A DNA stretch of 64,000 bases from NCBI RefSeq assembly GCF_002943525.1, contig NZ_CP025394.1, positions 6,463,001 to 6,527,000 of the forward strand, read 5' to 3'. Positions 50,901 through 60,300 of this stretch are shown here, one piece after another; position 1 is the first letter of the stretch; each line of letters starts with the position of its first letter. This stretch comes from Kitasatospora sp. MMS16-BH015 (lineage in GTDB: Bacteria > Actinomycetota > Actinomycetes > Streptomycetales > Streptomycetaceae). The notes under the pieces are model-generated. The model was not told the DNA's origin, searched no databases, and saw only the letters and a list, made by a program, of their open reading frames with translations. The position numbers and the translations under genes were made by a program.

Positions 50901-51832
50901 GCCGGCATGGCGGCGCTCAGGGCGACCGTGCCGGGACCGGCAGGCGTGCTGGCGGTACTGGCCTTGGCAGGTTGGTCGGCCGGGGTAGTGGTGGTGTCCC
51001 GGGGGGAGAGCGCGCGAGAGGTGCTGATGCCGACTGAAGAGGTGGTGGTGCTTGTGCTGTCCCACATCAGGGGGGTGGGAGCGAGGAAGCGGGGTTTGCC
51101 GTCGGCGGCGGTGGCGGTGAGGTTGCCGGCCTGGTCACCGGCCAGGGTGACGCCTTCGGTGGTGGCGCCGAAGTGCAGGTTCCTCAGCAGCGGATCGGTC
51201 GTGGCGGCCTGGGTCTTGACGACCAGGATGGTGGTCAGGCCACCGGCCTTGGTCGCGGTGACCTTGAGGTCGATATCGGGAGCGACGCCCGGGTAGGTGA
51301 CGCTGTCACCGCTGACCGTGGGGGTGGTCAGCGGGAACGGGGCGGTGAGCGACAGCTTCTTGCCGTCGGCGCTGGCCATCGTGGCCAGCGGGCCCTCGCC
51401 GCCCTTGGAGAGCACGAGTTGACCGGCTGAGGACTTGGGGGAGAACGTCCCGTCCTGGTTGGCGGCGAGGTTGGCGTCCAGGGACTGCCAGGTTCCGCTG
51501 CGCTTGGTGCGCTGCTGGTCGGGGTGGGCCGTCATAGCGAAGTGGCCGTCAGGGGTGGCTGAAGTCTCGGTGTACTCGGTGGTCAGCGAGTCGACCGGGA
51601 CGTTCTTGCCGGTGGCCTTGGCCTCGGCGAAGGCCCTGTCGCTCTCGGTGGCGGGAGGGCGCTCGGCGGCCATCCTGGCAGTGGCTGCGTCGAGTGCGGC
51701 CTCGGAGACCGGATCGGGGCCGGTGTCGGCGAGCGCGACCGGCGTGGCCAGGACGGTGGCGGCCAGGGCGAGGGCCAGGGTCGGTGTCAGGAAGCGGCGG
51801 GGTAAGCCGCCACCGGAGCGGTGTCTGTTCAA
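47915..51832 (-). CDS. Large secreted DNRLRE / FG-GAP / LamG protein
   Basis: 1,305 residues. 1-36: Sec signal (P-R-R-F-L-T-P, Ala/Leu core, V-A-L-A-D). About 350-510: DNRLRE-like domain with many Trp/Tyr. About 610-780: Ig-like regions. 790-1095: FG-GAP repeats (F-G-D-V-T-G-D-A-V-P-D-I-V). 1118-1304: LamG/concanavalin-type jelly roll (Y-T-V-S-A-W-V-K-Y, W-T-Q-L-T-A-T-Y-N). The start is a TTG with GGGGGGA before it; I saw no better start nearby. In streptomycetes such proteins often sit beside RHS genes, as here; it may be a surface adhesin or delivery partner. No catalytic domain is seen. Confidence 0.8.
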   Translation of the reverse strand: MNRHRSGGGLPRRFLTPTLALALAATVLATPVALADTGPDPVSEAALDAATARMAAERPPATESDRAFAEAKATGKNVPVDSLTTEYTETSATPDGHFAMTAHPDQQRTKRSGTWQSLDANLAANQDGTFSPKSSAGQLVLSKGGEGPLATMASADGKKLSLTAPFPLTTPTVSGDSVTYPGVAPDIDLKVTATKAGGLTTILVVKTQAATTDPLLRNLHFGATTEGVTLAGDQAGNLTATAADGKPRFLAPTPLMWDSTSTTTSSVGISTSRALSPRDTTTTPADQPAKASTASTPAGPGTVALSAAMPARADSNGIDLTPDQNLLTHGTAPYFIDPAWKPAPTTSANAWTWVQSGEPGTSNYNRTGSSDSDYPGVGVCGDYGNNGGSCKPSSAYRSFFQFDTHALNGTVIHSATITFQEYVSADWNCTNTYGVDLYLTGGINAQTTWGYQPGQLGNSLGTKVIGGSGRDGCYGNVPFDYDVTGTFQTYAPTYPNLTFGLYGSETNQNAFKRVTPQPTLSVWYDRVPNVPTNPNAYPAPKTLIPQQTNQACGGSPATAAWLGAGSTQQGAVSLRTTVSSPVQDQLYSWTHIWDYNAKGGVTDIDSGLSGLTPNNGTASFTVRATNPDGSSKITDGHTYGWSAAATDSLAPWSAATPSCFFKVDTSPPRVDFPPTVADPTKQFPPSDSGQTPQIYAGNPGDIPLILTDPPASSGLASSGVICVYWSWDPELQRAQSTCGATPPTKITVTPPHWGTNIVFVQAKDNAGNLSPVAQYSFYAPWNPNGKPPVFGDVTGDAVPDIVAADKAGNLRAYTVPGNSAATSPATSLAATAANSPDHDSWANYHITHRGTLTGGLNVDDLIVHKDNAPTLWVYQNPGTGAFGKSYDVRKPACDTAISSTCAGYNATDWSTTLQIAAVGDPTTTDNDISKQFKNKTGLFTVETSPDGDGALWYYPVLGGSSLGAPHNLSATGWKGWELISPGDWAGQGRPGLWARNPGGGDLRGYTFVLGKDTATDPAGKSVTYDTITTLDANNKIGSGNNGTWVTMGSDGDLSGNGHAALWGITASGAIQIWTGGPISTSDGPGYDFKGPLTVGTTAIAADQWQLAGTTADASTVNPATVYNTVGWTTDHNNGANSAASFSGNGYLRTTSSAVDSSQSYTVSAWVKYNGTPSTDQVLLAQGGTNHQAYYLSYAASAKSWQFSTTTDDNATGTRWVSVDAPASGNWTQLTATYNADTDAMTLYVNGAYAGSAYNKTVWAAPYGLSIGAAANPDNSSYGNVNGAVSNVRTYPYALTPEQAKALYNS

Positions 51833-52154
51833 GAGAGGTCCCCCCGGACATATGAGCTTTGCTCATGCAACGGATGAATGGCCACCGGAACGGTCGTGGG
51901 TGAGAGGGCGGAGCGCAACTTCATCGCCAGGCGAACTGTCCATGTTGGTATGGACAGAGAGGGTTTGCCGAGCGAGTGATCTCCTTCACATCATCGAGTC
52001 TGCTCATCTTCCTTGACCTGATTGCAAGTGGAGGAAATAAGCTGTCCGGCTTCTGATTGATGACTCGTGGAGACGGCTTCAGCCTGATCCGAGTTGGGGG
52101 TTATGAGTGTTAGGTTTCCGAAATGGTCGCGCCGCATCGGGGGGTGGGCGATCA
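51833..52154. promoter_or_regulatory. 322-base divergent promoter region of the LamG and RHS genes
   Basis: No gene is seen. It is AT-richer than its surroundings and holds two clean palindromes: ATGAGC/GCTCAT around TTT (51852-51866), near the LamG gene start, and CTGTCCAT/ATGGACAG around GTTGGT (51936-51957), central and a candidate shared operator. A TTGACC word near 52011 could be a -35 of the RHS gene. Confidence 0.5.
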
Positions 52155-55100
52155 ATGAGACGAAGGCTTGCTGGGGCCATGGCCGCAGCAGTGGTCGGCT
52201 CTCTTCTGATGCCGGTCACGGTCGCCGCGGCGGCCGGTCCGGACTATTCGCGGAAGTGGTCTCCGCCCAATACGGCCCTGCCGCAGACCGCCTCGGTCAA
52301 GGGCCACGACGTCGCCCCGGCGGCCCCGGCGAAGCCCGCGCACGAGGTCCCGCCGACCTGGCAGGCACCCAAGCCGGCCACCGCGCCGAAGCACGGCCGC
52401 GCCTCGGTGCGCCTTGGCGCCGCCCCGGCAGTGCACCCGCTCGCCAAGGGCCAGCAGGCCGAGGCCGGCACCGAACTCCCCGCCTCCGGACTCCCGGTGA
52501 CGCTCGCCCCGCTCGCCGGATCACCGGCCGGCGGACAGCAGGTCGAGGTCGAGGTCGCCGACCAGAAGACCGCGACGGCGGCCGGCGTCCCAGGCGTCCT
52601 GGTCTCGCTCACCCCCGCCGTCGGCTCGGCCACCGGACCGGTCCGGCTCGGAGTCGACCTCGGCCGCGACGGCGCCGGCTTCGGCGCCGACTGGGCTTCC
52701 CGCGCCCAACTGGTCACGCTCCCGGGCTGCGCCCTGACGACACCTCAGGCCAAGGGCTGCCTCAAGCAGACCCCGCTCGCCTCGCACTACGACCGCGTCA
52801 ACCAGCAGCTCGTCGCCGACGTGACGATCGCGCCGAACACCGCCGTCGCGAAGTCCGCGCCAGCGGCCGGTGCGCTTGCGTCCGCTGCTGTGGCGGCGGC
52901 TCCGGCGACCGTGGTCGCCGCCGTGTCCGGAACCTCCAGCGGCGCGGGCACGTACTCGGCGACCCCGATGAACCCCTCGCAGGCGTGGACGGCCGGCGGT
53001 TCCTCCGGCGCGTTCACGTACTCGTACCCGATCCAGTTACCCCCGGCGCTTGGCGGCGGCGCTCCGTCGGTCGCGCTCTCGTACGACTCCTCATCGGTGG
53101 ACGGCAAGACCTCCTCCACCAACTCCCAGGCCTCCTGGATCGGTGACGGCTGGGACTACAATCCTGGCTTCGTCGAACGCTCCTACAAACCCTGCTCCGA
53201 CAGTGGCATCACCAACTCCGGCGACAGTTGCTGGGCCGGCGCGAACCTCTCGCTCTCCCTGGCCGGCCACTCTGGTGAACTCGTCCCCAACGACGACCCG
53301 TCCTGCCAGGCCAACGCCCCTGGCACCACCGAGCAGTCCAACTGCACCTGGCGGCTCAAGGACGACGACGCCACCAAGGTCCAGTTCCTGACCGGCGCCA
53401 CCAACGGCACCTGGAACGGCTCGTACATCAAGGTCACCGACACCACCGGCACGGCGTACTACTTCGGCCTCGACCACCTGCCCGACGCGTCCGGCAACCC
53501 CACTGCCAAGGGTCCGGACAGCGGCTCGGCGTGGACGGTGCCGGTCTACTCGCCTAACCCGGGCGACCCCTGCTACGACAGCAGCAAGGGCCAGGGCTCC
53601 TGGTGCCAGAGCGCCTGGCGCTGGAACCTCGACTACGTGGTCGACCCGCACGGCAACCTGACCACTTACACCTACACCCCCGAGACCAACTACTACGCCC
53701 GGGGCGGTGCCCAGAACAACGGCACAGGCACCAACACCCAGTACACCCGGGCCGGCGTCCTCGCCACCATCGGCTACGGCCAGTTCTTGAGCGACCAGCT
53801 CGCCGCCAACGGCGCGTACAACCCGGCGGCGAAGATCGTCTTCGCCTCTGTGGAACGATGCGTCACCTCGGACGCGGCGTGCGACCCGGCCAACCGCACC
53901 GCGGCGAACGCGGCCAACTGGCCGGACGTCCCGATAGACCAGCAGTGCGCTGCCACCGGCACCTGCACCGTCTACGGGCCGACCTTCTGGACCAGTAAGT
54001 GGCTCAAGTCCGTAACCACCCAGGTCCGGGTCAACAGCACCTACCAGGACGTCGACTCGTACGCCCTGAACCACTCGTTCGTCGATGTGCAGAACGCCAC
54101 CGAGAACACCAAGGTGCCGTGGCTTGACTCCGTCCAGCGCACGGCCATCGACACCCAGGCCTCGTCTACCCAAGTTCCCCTCCCTCCTGTGCAGTTCACC
54201 TCGATGCTGCTGCGCAACCGCGTCGACGGCACCAACCTGGTCCCTGCCCGCCCGGCCTTCAGTAGGCCGCGCATCCAGCTGATCACCACTGAGACTGGTG
54301 GCACCATCGGCGTGGACTACTGGCCGGCGGACTGCTCCCGGGTCAACAACTCGATGCCGGCCTCCGCCGACACCGACACCCGGTCCTGCTTCAACGTCAA
54401 ATGGCACCCGCCGACGGAGCAGAAGGGCGACGCCCCGATCGACGACTGGTTCCTGCGCTACCCCGTCCGAACCGTCACCACTGACGCCGCCACCATCGGC
54501 TCGGTCTCCGTCACCAAGGCATACACGTACGGCAAGGCCGCCTGGCACCGCAACGACTCCCCACTGACCAAGGACGCGGACCGCACCTGGGACCAGTTCC
54601 GCGGCTACGCCAGCGTCACCACCGTCACCGGCAGCGGCCAGGACGGCGACCGGTCGCAGACCAGCACCAGCTACTACCAAGGCATGAACGGTGACGTCAC
54701 CTCGTCCGGCACCCGAAGCGTGAAGGCCGCAGGCCCGATGAGCGGCCAGGTGACGGACTCCGACTGGCTCGCCGGCCAGACCCTGGAGTCGGACACCTAC
54801 ACCCAGGAGAACGGCGGCATAATCTCCTACACCGTCAACACCTCCTCTGGTGAGACCACCACGGCGACCCACAACCGAGGCTCGCTGCCGGCGCTGGTCG
54901 CCCGCTACAGCGCCAGCACCTTCACCACGGTCGCCAAGGAACACAAGGCCGACGGCACCTGGCGCTCCACCGCCAAGACCACGACCACCGACCCCGCCCA
55001 CGGCAATACCGTCACCAGTGTGCTGGACACGGCCGACGGCCTACCCGACATCTGCACCCGCACCAGCTACGCCGCCGGAAGCGACCCGCAGGTCCTCGCC

Positions 55101-58100
55101 CTGCCCTCCCAGGTGCTCAAGGTCTCCGGAACCAGCGCGTGCACCGCGGCAGCTACCGCCGGCAACACGGTGAGCTGGACCAACAGCTACTACGACAACT
55201 TGAGTTACGGAAAGCTTGGCGCCGCCCACGACGTCACTGCCACGGTGTCCGCCGACCACTTCGACGCCGGCGGCAACCCGCAGTTCACCACCGTGCTCGC
55301 CGGATACGACGGCTACGGCCGCCAGACCAGCAGCACCAACCAGAACACCACCGACAGTGCACACCCCGGTGGCGCGACCGTCACCACCGCCTTCACCGGC
55401 AAGACCGGCGAACTGCCCACCGGCACGTCCGTCACCACCCCGGCCCCGGCCGGCGCGAGCGACACCGCGACCGGCCGCACCACCACCACGGTCCTGGACA
55501 GCGCCCGGGCGCTCCCGCTCTCGGTGACCGACCCCAACGGCCGGACCACCACCACCGCCTACGACGCGATGGGACGCCTGACGAGCGTCTGGCTCCCGGG
55601 CCGGGCGACCACCGCCAGCGCCAGCAGGACCTTCCAGTACTCCGTCCCCGGCAAGGTCAACGGCACCGTTGTCCCCCCGACCACCACGTCCCAGACCCTG
55701 CGCGCCAATGGGACGTACGCCACCAGCGTCCAGATCATGGACGGCCTCGGCCGCACGGTGCAGACCCAGTCCGACCCGGCGACCTCGTTCTACACCGGCC
55801 GTCTGATCACCGACACGGTGCTCGACTCCCAGGGCCGGACCATCCGCTCCAACGCGGCCTGGTACAACAAGGACGCCCGACCCGGCACGACGCTGTACCA
55901 GACCACGACCCAGCAGGTCCCCGCCCAGACCCACACCGTCTACGACGGCCTCGGGCGCCCGGTGACCACGGAGTTCGTCGCCTACGGCGTGGCGCAGAAC
56001 AGCACCACCACCGCCTACCCCGGCGCGGACCGCACCGACGTCACCCCGCCCAGCGGCGCCACGGCGACCTCGACGGTCACCGACGCCCGGGGCCGGACCA
56101 GCCAGCTGTGGCAGTACAAGACCGCCACCGTCACCGGCAACGCCTCCGACGCGGACGTCACCACGTACACCTACACCCCGGACGGCAAGCCGGCCACGCA
56201 GAAGGACGCCGCGGGCAACACCTGGACCCATGGCTACGACTTGTTCGGTCGTGAGCTCACCTCGACCGACCCGGACACCGGTACGTCCACCAAGACGTAC
56301 GACACGGCGGGCCGGCTGGCCACGACCACGGATGCGCGCAAGCAGACTCTGGCCTACACCTACGACCTGCTCGGCCGGATGACCGGCAGCTACGTGGGTT
56401 CGGTCAGCGCGGCCAACCAGCGCACCGGCTTCACCTACGACACCGTCGTCAAGGGCCAGCCTGGCGCGTCGATCCGGTACGACAGCGGCAACGCGTACAC
56501 CAGCGAGGTGACGGCCTACAACACGGCCTACCAGCCCACGACCACCAAGCTGACCATCCCCGGCTCTGAAGTCGGCCAGAGCGGCACGCCGTTCACCTAC
56601 ACCCGCATCTCCGTCTACGACCCAATCACCGGCGCCCTGACCGCCGAGAACCGCGACGCCATCGGCGACATCCCGTCCGAGACGCTCACGTACACGTACG
56701 AGAAATACGGGCTCCTCCTGTCCTACGGCGCGTACAACGGCGCCACCTACGACCTGTCCGACGACTACGACGCCTACGGGCGCAGCACGCGTACCACGGT
56801 CAACCCGTGGGGCACCCAGATCGTCCTGACCAACACCTACGACGAGTCGACGGGCCGCCCGTTGACGCAGTTCGTCGACAAGCAGACCGCTGCCACCGGC
56901 GCGGTCCAGCAGGTCACCTACGCCTACAACCAGGCCGGCAAGCTCACGGGCGTCCGCAGCATTCCGGATGCTGTGCCGTCCAACGCCGACCTCCAGTGCT
57001 ACGGCTACGACTACCTCGGTCGTCTGACGACCGCCTGGACGGACACCGGCACCCTGACGATGGCCCCACAGCCGTCCGTCGGCGGCCAAGGCGCCTGCAC
57101 CGACTCCACGCCCACCAGCGGAGCCCAGGCCCCGAAGAAGACCACCGTCGGAGGCCCCGCCCCGTACTGGCAGACTTACGGCTACGACCTGACCGGCAAC
57201 CGCAAGAGCCTGGTCCAGCACGACCCCTCAGGTGACACCACCAAGGACACCACCGTCACCCAGACCTTCAACACGAGCGCGAACGCCCCGATCACCACCC
57301 CCAACCCCGACAGCGGCACGGGTGGCCCGCACGCCCTCATGTCCACCTCGACCCAGACCGGCACCGGCTCGGCCGCGGTCAGCACCACCCAGTACGACGC
57401 GTCCGGCAACACGACCCTGATCACCGACCCGGCCGAGCTCACCACGCTCACCTGGGACCCGGAGAACCGGCTCGCGGTGGTCGACAAGCGGACCCAGGTG
57501 AGCAACACCCACTACCTCTACGACGCAGCGGGCAACCAGCTGATCCGCCGCTACCACGGCAAGAACACCGTCTTCCTCGGCGGAGACGAGCTCGTCTACG
57601 ACCCCAACGCCACCACCAAGCTCACCGGCACCCGCTACTACCAGATGCCCGGCGGCCTCACCCTGGTCCGCCAGGGAAGTCAGTCCACCTTCCAGATCAG
57701 CGACGCCCGGGGCACCGGTACCCTCTCCCTGGACGGCACGACCCTGACGGAGTCCCGCCGCCCGGTCGACCCGTTCGGCAACCCCCGCGGCACCCAGCCT
57801 GGTGCCTGGGCAGGCGACCGCGGCTACGTCGGCGGCACCAAGGACGACATCGGCGGCTACACCAACCTCGGAGCCCGCGAGTACGACACCGCCCACGGAC
57901 GATTCATCACCCCCGACCCGCTGCTGAACTCCGGGGACCCGCAGCAGTGGAACGGCTACGCCTACAGCAACAACGACCCCGTCAACCAGTCGGATCCCAG
58001 CGGTCTGATGAGCAACGCCAACTCGGCGGGAGGCGACGGCACTCCCGGTCCTGAGACCGACCCGGGACCCGACATCTGGTCCCACCCCGACACCGGGCCT

Positions 58101-59324
58101 GCGCCGCAGCACCACTCCTGCGGCTTCGGCTGCAACATCAGCAAGGGGCTGAAGACGGTCCAGCACGTTGCGACCAAGTACCCGATCATCAAGCAGGTCG
58201 CTTCGGCGGCGACTTCCGGTGTCACTTACGCCGGATGCTGGGGCGCGGCAACCTTTGCGACTCCGGAAACCGGCGGAGCGAGTCTGGTGGCCGCTGGCAT
58301 GGCCTGCGGCGGCCTGGCCGGAGCAGCGGGCGCGGCCGTGGACAACTCCCTCACAGAGGGAGCCGACCATTCACTCAGCGGTCAGATCGACGCAGCAGCC
58401 GACGGCGTGATCACGGGAGCAGCAGTCGGCGGGACCGGAGCAGCAGCAGGTGTGGCTGCCCAGGGCGTAAGCAACCTCAACATGAAGGCCGCCCTGGCGA
58501 CCGTCAGTGACTTCCTCGGTGGCGGAAGCTGCAAGACGGCCCCGAACAGCTTTGTGGCCGGGACCCTGGTCGTACTGGCTGACGGTTCCACTGTCCCGAT
58601 TGACCAGGTGCATGTTGGTAACGTCGTCATGGCTACCGATCCGGAGACCGGCACGACTCTGGCAGAGCCTGTCACGGCCACGATCTCGCACAACGATGAC
58701 GTGGACTTCACCGAGCTGACCGTCAGCGTTGACGATCCAAACGGTCATAGCTACAGCTCGTCCATCACGTCCACGGCCAACCATCCTTACTGGGACGCCA
58801 CCACGGGGGAGTGGACTGAAGCGCAAGCCCTGCGCGTCGGTGACGAACTCCGCCGGCTCGACGGCACCCCCGTTACCATCACAGCCGAGCGGTCATATAC
58901 CACCGCCCCGCGCACGGCATACAACCTCACCGTGGAAACCCTCCACACGTACTACGTGCTGGCGGGGAACGCGCCAGTGCTCGTACATAATTCAATGTGC
59001 ACATCGCTCCCCTCGGCAAGTTCGGACAAATTCGTCGTCCTGGGGAGGAGATTGGACACAAAAATTGCACACGATTGGCCAGATCATGAGGTTCTCGTGA
59101 TGAAAGGATGGGATCTCGATAAGAATGACGAGTTTATTCGGGGGGTAATCAAGAAGAGGCAGACGGTGTATCTCGCTACGCCGATAACTGACAGGAGTTT
59201 GAGTAATGCGACTGGAGAGTCGGTCTACGCTCGGGAGATAAATCAGCTTCTGAGTGCTGGCTACACGTTCTCCAGTAAGGGATCCGAAGCATATGACTAT
59301 ATGACTCCTCCGGCATTGAGATGA
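52155..59324 (+). CDS. RHS polymorphic toxin with HINT domain and unrecognised C-terminal toxin
   Basis: 2,389 residues. 1-30: Sec signal. About 280-340: SpvB/TcdB-like start (Y-S-Y-P-I-Q-L-P-P). 1000-1900: RHS/YD repeats (Y-D-A-M-G-R-L, G-Y-D-L-F-G-R-E-L). About 1906-1950: RHS core end (Y-D-T-A-H-G-R-F-I-T-P-D-P, D-P-S-G-L). 2131-2279: HINT autoprocessing domain (S-F-V-A-G-T, T-A-N-H-P, V-H-N). 2280-2389: the released tip, with Y-A-R-E-I-N-Q-L-L-S-A-G-Y, in no family I know. ATG 52155 follows GGGGTGGG. Base composition falls sharply at the tip. Confidence 0.85.
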   Translation: MRRRLAGAMAAAVVGSLLMPVTVAAAAGPDYSRKWSPPNTALPQTASVKGHDVAPAAPAKPAHEVPPTWQAPKPATAPKHGRASVRLGAAPAVHPLAKGQQAEAGTELPASGLPVTLAPLAGSPAGGQQVEVEVADQKTATAAGVPGVLVSLTPAVGSATGPVRLGVDLGRDGAGFGADWASRAQLVTLPGCALTTPQAKGCLKQTPLASHYDRVNQQLVADVTIAPNTAVAKSAPAAGALASAAVAAAPATVVAAVSGTSSGAGTYSATPMNPSQAWTAGGSSGAFTYSYPIQLPPALGGGAPSVALSYDSSSVDGKTSSTNSQASWIGDGWDYNPGFVERSYKPCSDSGITNSGDSCWAGANLSLSLAGHSGELVPNDDPSCQANAPGTTEQSNCTWRLKDDDATKVQFLTGATNGTWNGSYIKVTDTTGTAYYFGLDHLPDASGNPTAKGPDSGSAWTVPVYSPNPGDPCYDSSKGQGSWCQSAWRWNLDYVVDPHGNLTTYTYTPETNYYARGGAQNNGTGTNTQYTRAGVLATIGYGQFLSDQLAANGAYNPAAKIVFASVERCVTSDAACDPANRTAANAANWPDVPIDQQCAATGTCTVYGPTFWTSKWLKSVTTQVRVNSTYQDVDSYALNHSFVDVQNATENTKVPWLDSVQRTAIDTQASSTQVPLPPVQFTSMLLRNRVDGTNLVPARPAFSRPRIQLITTETGGTIGVDYWPADCSRVNNSMPASADTDTRSCFNVKWHPPTEQKGDAPIDDWFLRYPVRTVTTDAATIGSVSVTKAYTYGKAAWHRNDSPLTKDADRTWDQFRGYASVTTVTGSGQDGDRSQTSTSYYQGMNGDVTSSGTRSVKAAGPMSGQVTDSDWLAGQTLESDTYTQENGGIISYTVNTSSGETTTATHNRGSLPALVARYSASTFTTVAKEHKADGTWRSTAKTTTTDPAHGNTVTSVLDTADGLPDICTRTSYAAGSDPQVLALPSQVLKVSGTSACTAAATAGNTVSWTNSYYDNLSYGKLGAAHDVTATVSADHFDAGGNPQFTTVLAGYDGYGRQTSSTNQNTTDSAHPGGATVTTAFTGKTGELPTGTSVTTPAPAGASDTATGRTTTTVLDSARALPLSVTDPNGRTTTTAYDAMGRLTSVWLPGRATTASASRTFQYSVPGKVNGTVVPPTTTSQTLRANGTYATSVQIMDGLGRTVQTQSDPATSFYTGRLITDTVLDSQGRTIRSNAAWYNKDARPGTTLYQTTTQQVPAQTHTVYDGLGRPVTTEFVAYGVAQNSTTTAYPGADRTDVTPPSGATATSTVTDARGRTSQLWQYKTATVTGNASDADVTTYTYTPDGKPATQKDAAGNTWTHGYDLFGRELTSTDPDTGTSTKTYDTAGRLATTTDARKQTLAYTYDLLGRMTGSYVGSVSAANQRTGFTYDTVVKGQPGASIRYDSGNAYTSEVTAYNTAYQPTTTKLTIPGSEVGQSGTPFTYTRISVYDPITGALTAENRDAIGDIPSETLTYTYEKYGLLLSYGAYNGATYDLSDDYDAYGRSTRTTVNPWGTQIVLTNTYDESTGRPLTQFVDKQTAATGAVQQVTYAYNQAGKLTGVRSIPDAVPSNADLQCYGYDYLGRLTTAWTDTGTLTMAPQPSVGGQGACTDSTPTSGAQAPKKTTVGGPAPYWQTYGYDLTGNRKSLVQHDPSGDTTKDTTVTQTFNTSANAPITTPNPDSGTGGPHALMSTSTQTGTGSAAVSTTQYDASGNTTLITDPAELTTLTWDPENRLAVVDKRTQVSNTHYLYDAAGNQLIRRYHGKNTVFLGGDELVYDPNATTKLTGTRYYQMPGGLTLVRQGSQSTFQISDARGTGTLSLDGTTLTESRRPVDPFGNPRGTQPGAWAGDRGYVGGTKDDIGGYTNLGAREYDTAHGRFITPDPLLNSGDPQQWNGYAYSNNDPVNQSDPSGLMSNANSAGGDGTPGPETDPGPDIWSHPDTGPAPQHHSCGFGCNISKGLKTVQHVATKYPIIKQVASAATSGVTYAGCWGAATFATPETGGASLVAAGMACGGLAGAAGAAVDNSLTEGADHSLSGQIDAAADGVITGAAVGGTGAAAGVAAQGVSNLNMKAALATVSDFLGGGSCKTAPNSFVAGTLVVLADGSTVPIDQVHVGNVVMATDPETGTTLAEPVTATISHNDDVDFTELTVSVDDPNGHSYSSSITSTANHPYWDATTGEWTEAQALRVGDELRRLDGTPVTITAERSYTTAPRTAYNLTVETLHTYYVLAGNAPVLVHNSMCTSLPSASSDKFVVLGRRLDTKIAHDWPDHEVLVMKGWDLDKNDEFIRGVIKKRQTVYLATPITDRSLSNATGESVYAREINQLLSAGYTFSSKGSEAYDYMTPPALR

Positions 59325-59343
59325 CAGAATGGAAGGCTATTCG

Positions 59344-59646
59344 ATGATTCCATCGGAATGGATCAAGGAAATAATTGAACGCGAGCTCGACGCGAGTTCA
59401 TCCAGCAGGCTCACTGAAGCGATTTCAGGTATCGATGCATCGGTCTTTGAGTCTCAGGACTTGGATCGAATTGTGGCGGCAATGGTGATTCTCCTCCGGG
59501 AGGGGGTGGATCTTGAGGTGATTATTGATGAGGCGGTGAGCGACTGGAGAGATTTGCTGGTAGATGCTGGCCTCGGGGGTGGTGACTGGCCGACCGTAAT
59601 TGCCGACAGATTTGGCCCGCACCCTGGGTCGCAAATCCATGGATAG
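59344..59646 (+). CDS. Candidate immunity protein for the RHS toxin
   Basis: 100 residues, acidic (many Glu/Asp), mostly helical pattern, no signal peptide: fits a cytosolic immunity protein. GGAAGG at 59331-59336 supports ATG 59344; an in-frame ATG at 59329 is five bases after the toxin stop. AT-rich like the toxin tip. No family is recognised; the role is inferred from position, as immunity genes directly follow RHS toxin tips. Confidence 0.6.
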   Translation: MIPSEWIKEIIERELDASSSSRLTEAISGIDASVFESQDLDRIVAAMVILLREGVDLEVIIDEAVSDWRDLLVDAGLGGGDWPTVIADRFGPHPGSQIHG

Positions 59647-59673
59647 CACAAAGGGCGTGAGATTTTAGCTCGA

Positions 59674-60297
59674 TTAGCGCGCCTCGTCGAACCCTGGTGG
59701 CCGTCCGCCTCGCGATCCTCTGCGTAGGCGGTCGGCCTGGCTGTCGGCTTTCTCCGGGATCGTGTGTCGGATGCCGCGCCGCCGCAGGTACTGACGGCAA
59801 GGACCGTTGCTGTAGGCCTTGTCGGCCGCGACGCTGTCGGGCTTCTTGCGGGGCCGGCCCGACCCGAGCCGGGGGACCCGAGCCTTCTCCGGCACGCGCA
59901 CGAACTGGGTGCAGTCGGCCCGCTGTCCCGGCGTGACGATCAGGGACAACGGACGGCAGAAGCCATCCGCGCTCAGGTGGATTTGCTGGTGAAGCCGCCG
60001 CGCGAGCGGCCCAGGCCCTCACCTCCCGCACCACCTCCACCAGCCGGCCGACGAGGCTCTGCCACGGAGTCTCGTCCTGGTGTTCCAACGGCTCGTCCCC
60101 CTTTGAGTCGGCAAGGACCGGCGGCGGGTCGGTTCGGGCGCCGACCGCGTGCTGGTGGGCGCGTACGATGGTGGAGTCCACCGAGATGTCCCAGTCGATC
60201 TCGCCCGCCGCGTCGGCTGCGGCCTGGACCTGCTGCAGCAGTCGTTCCCAGGTGCCGTCCACCGACCACAGTCGGTGGCGCTCATAATCAGCGCTTC
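59674..60297 (-). mobile_element. IS5-family transposase remnant
   Basis: Fragments in three frames make up one transposase: Y-E-R-H-R-L-W-S-V-D-G-T-W-E-R-L-L with V-D-S-T-I-V-R-A-H-Q-H-A (first DDE aspartate), then G-L-G-R-S-R-G-G-F-T-S-K, then L-I-V-T-P-G-Q...V-A-D-K-A-Y-S-N (second aspartate) and I-P-E-K-A-D to G-F-D-E-A-R. The N-terminal part, the C-terminal part with the DDE glutamate, and both terminal inverted repeats are missing, and at least two frameshifts interrupt it. It lies between the immunity gene and the cobB stop. Confidence 0.85.
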
Positions 60298-60300
60298 GGG

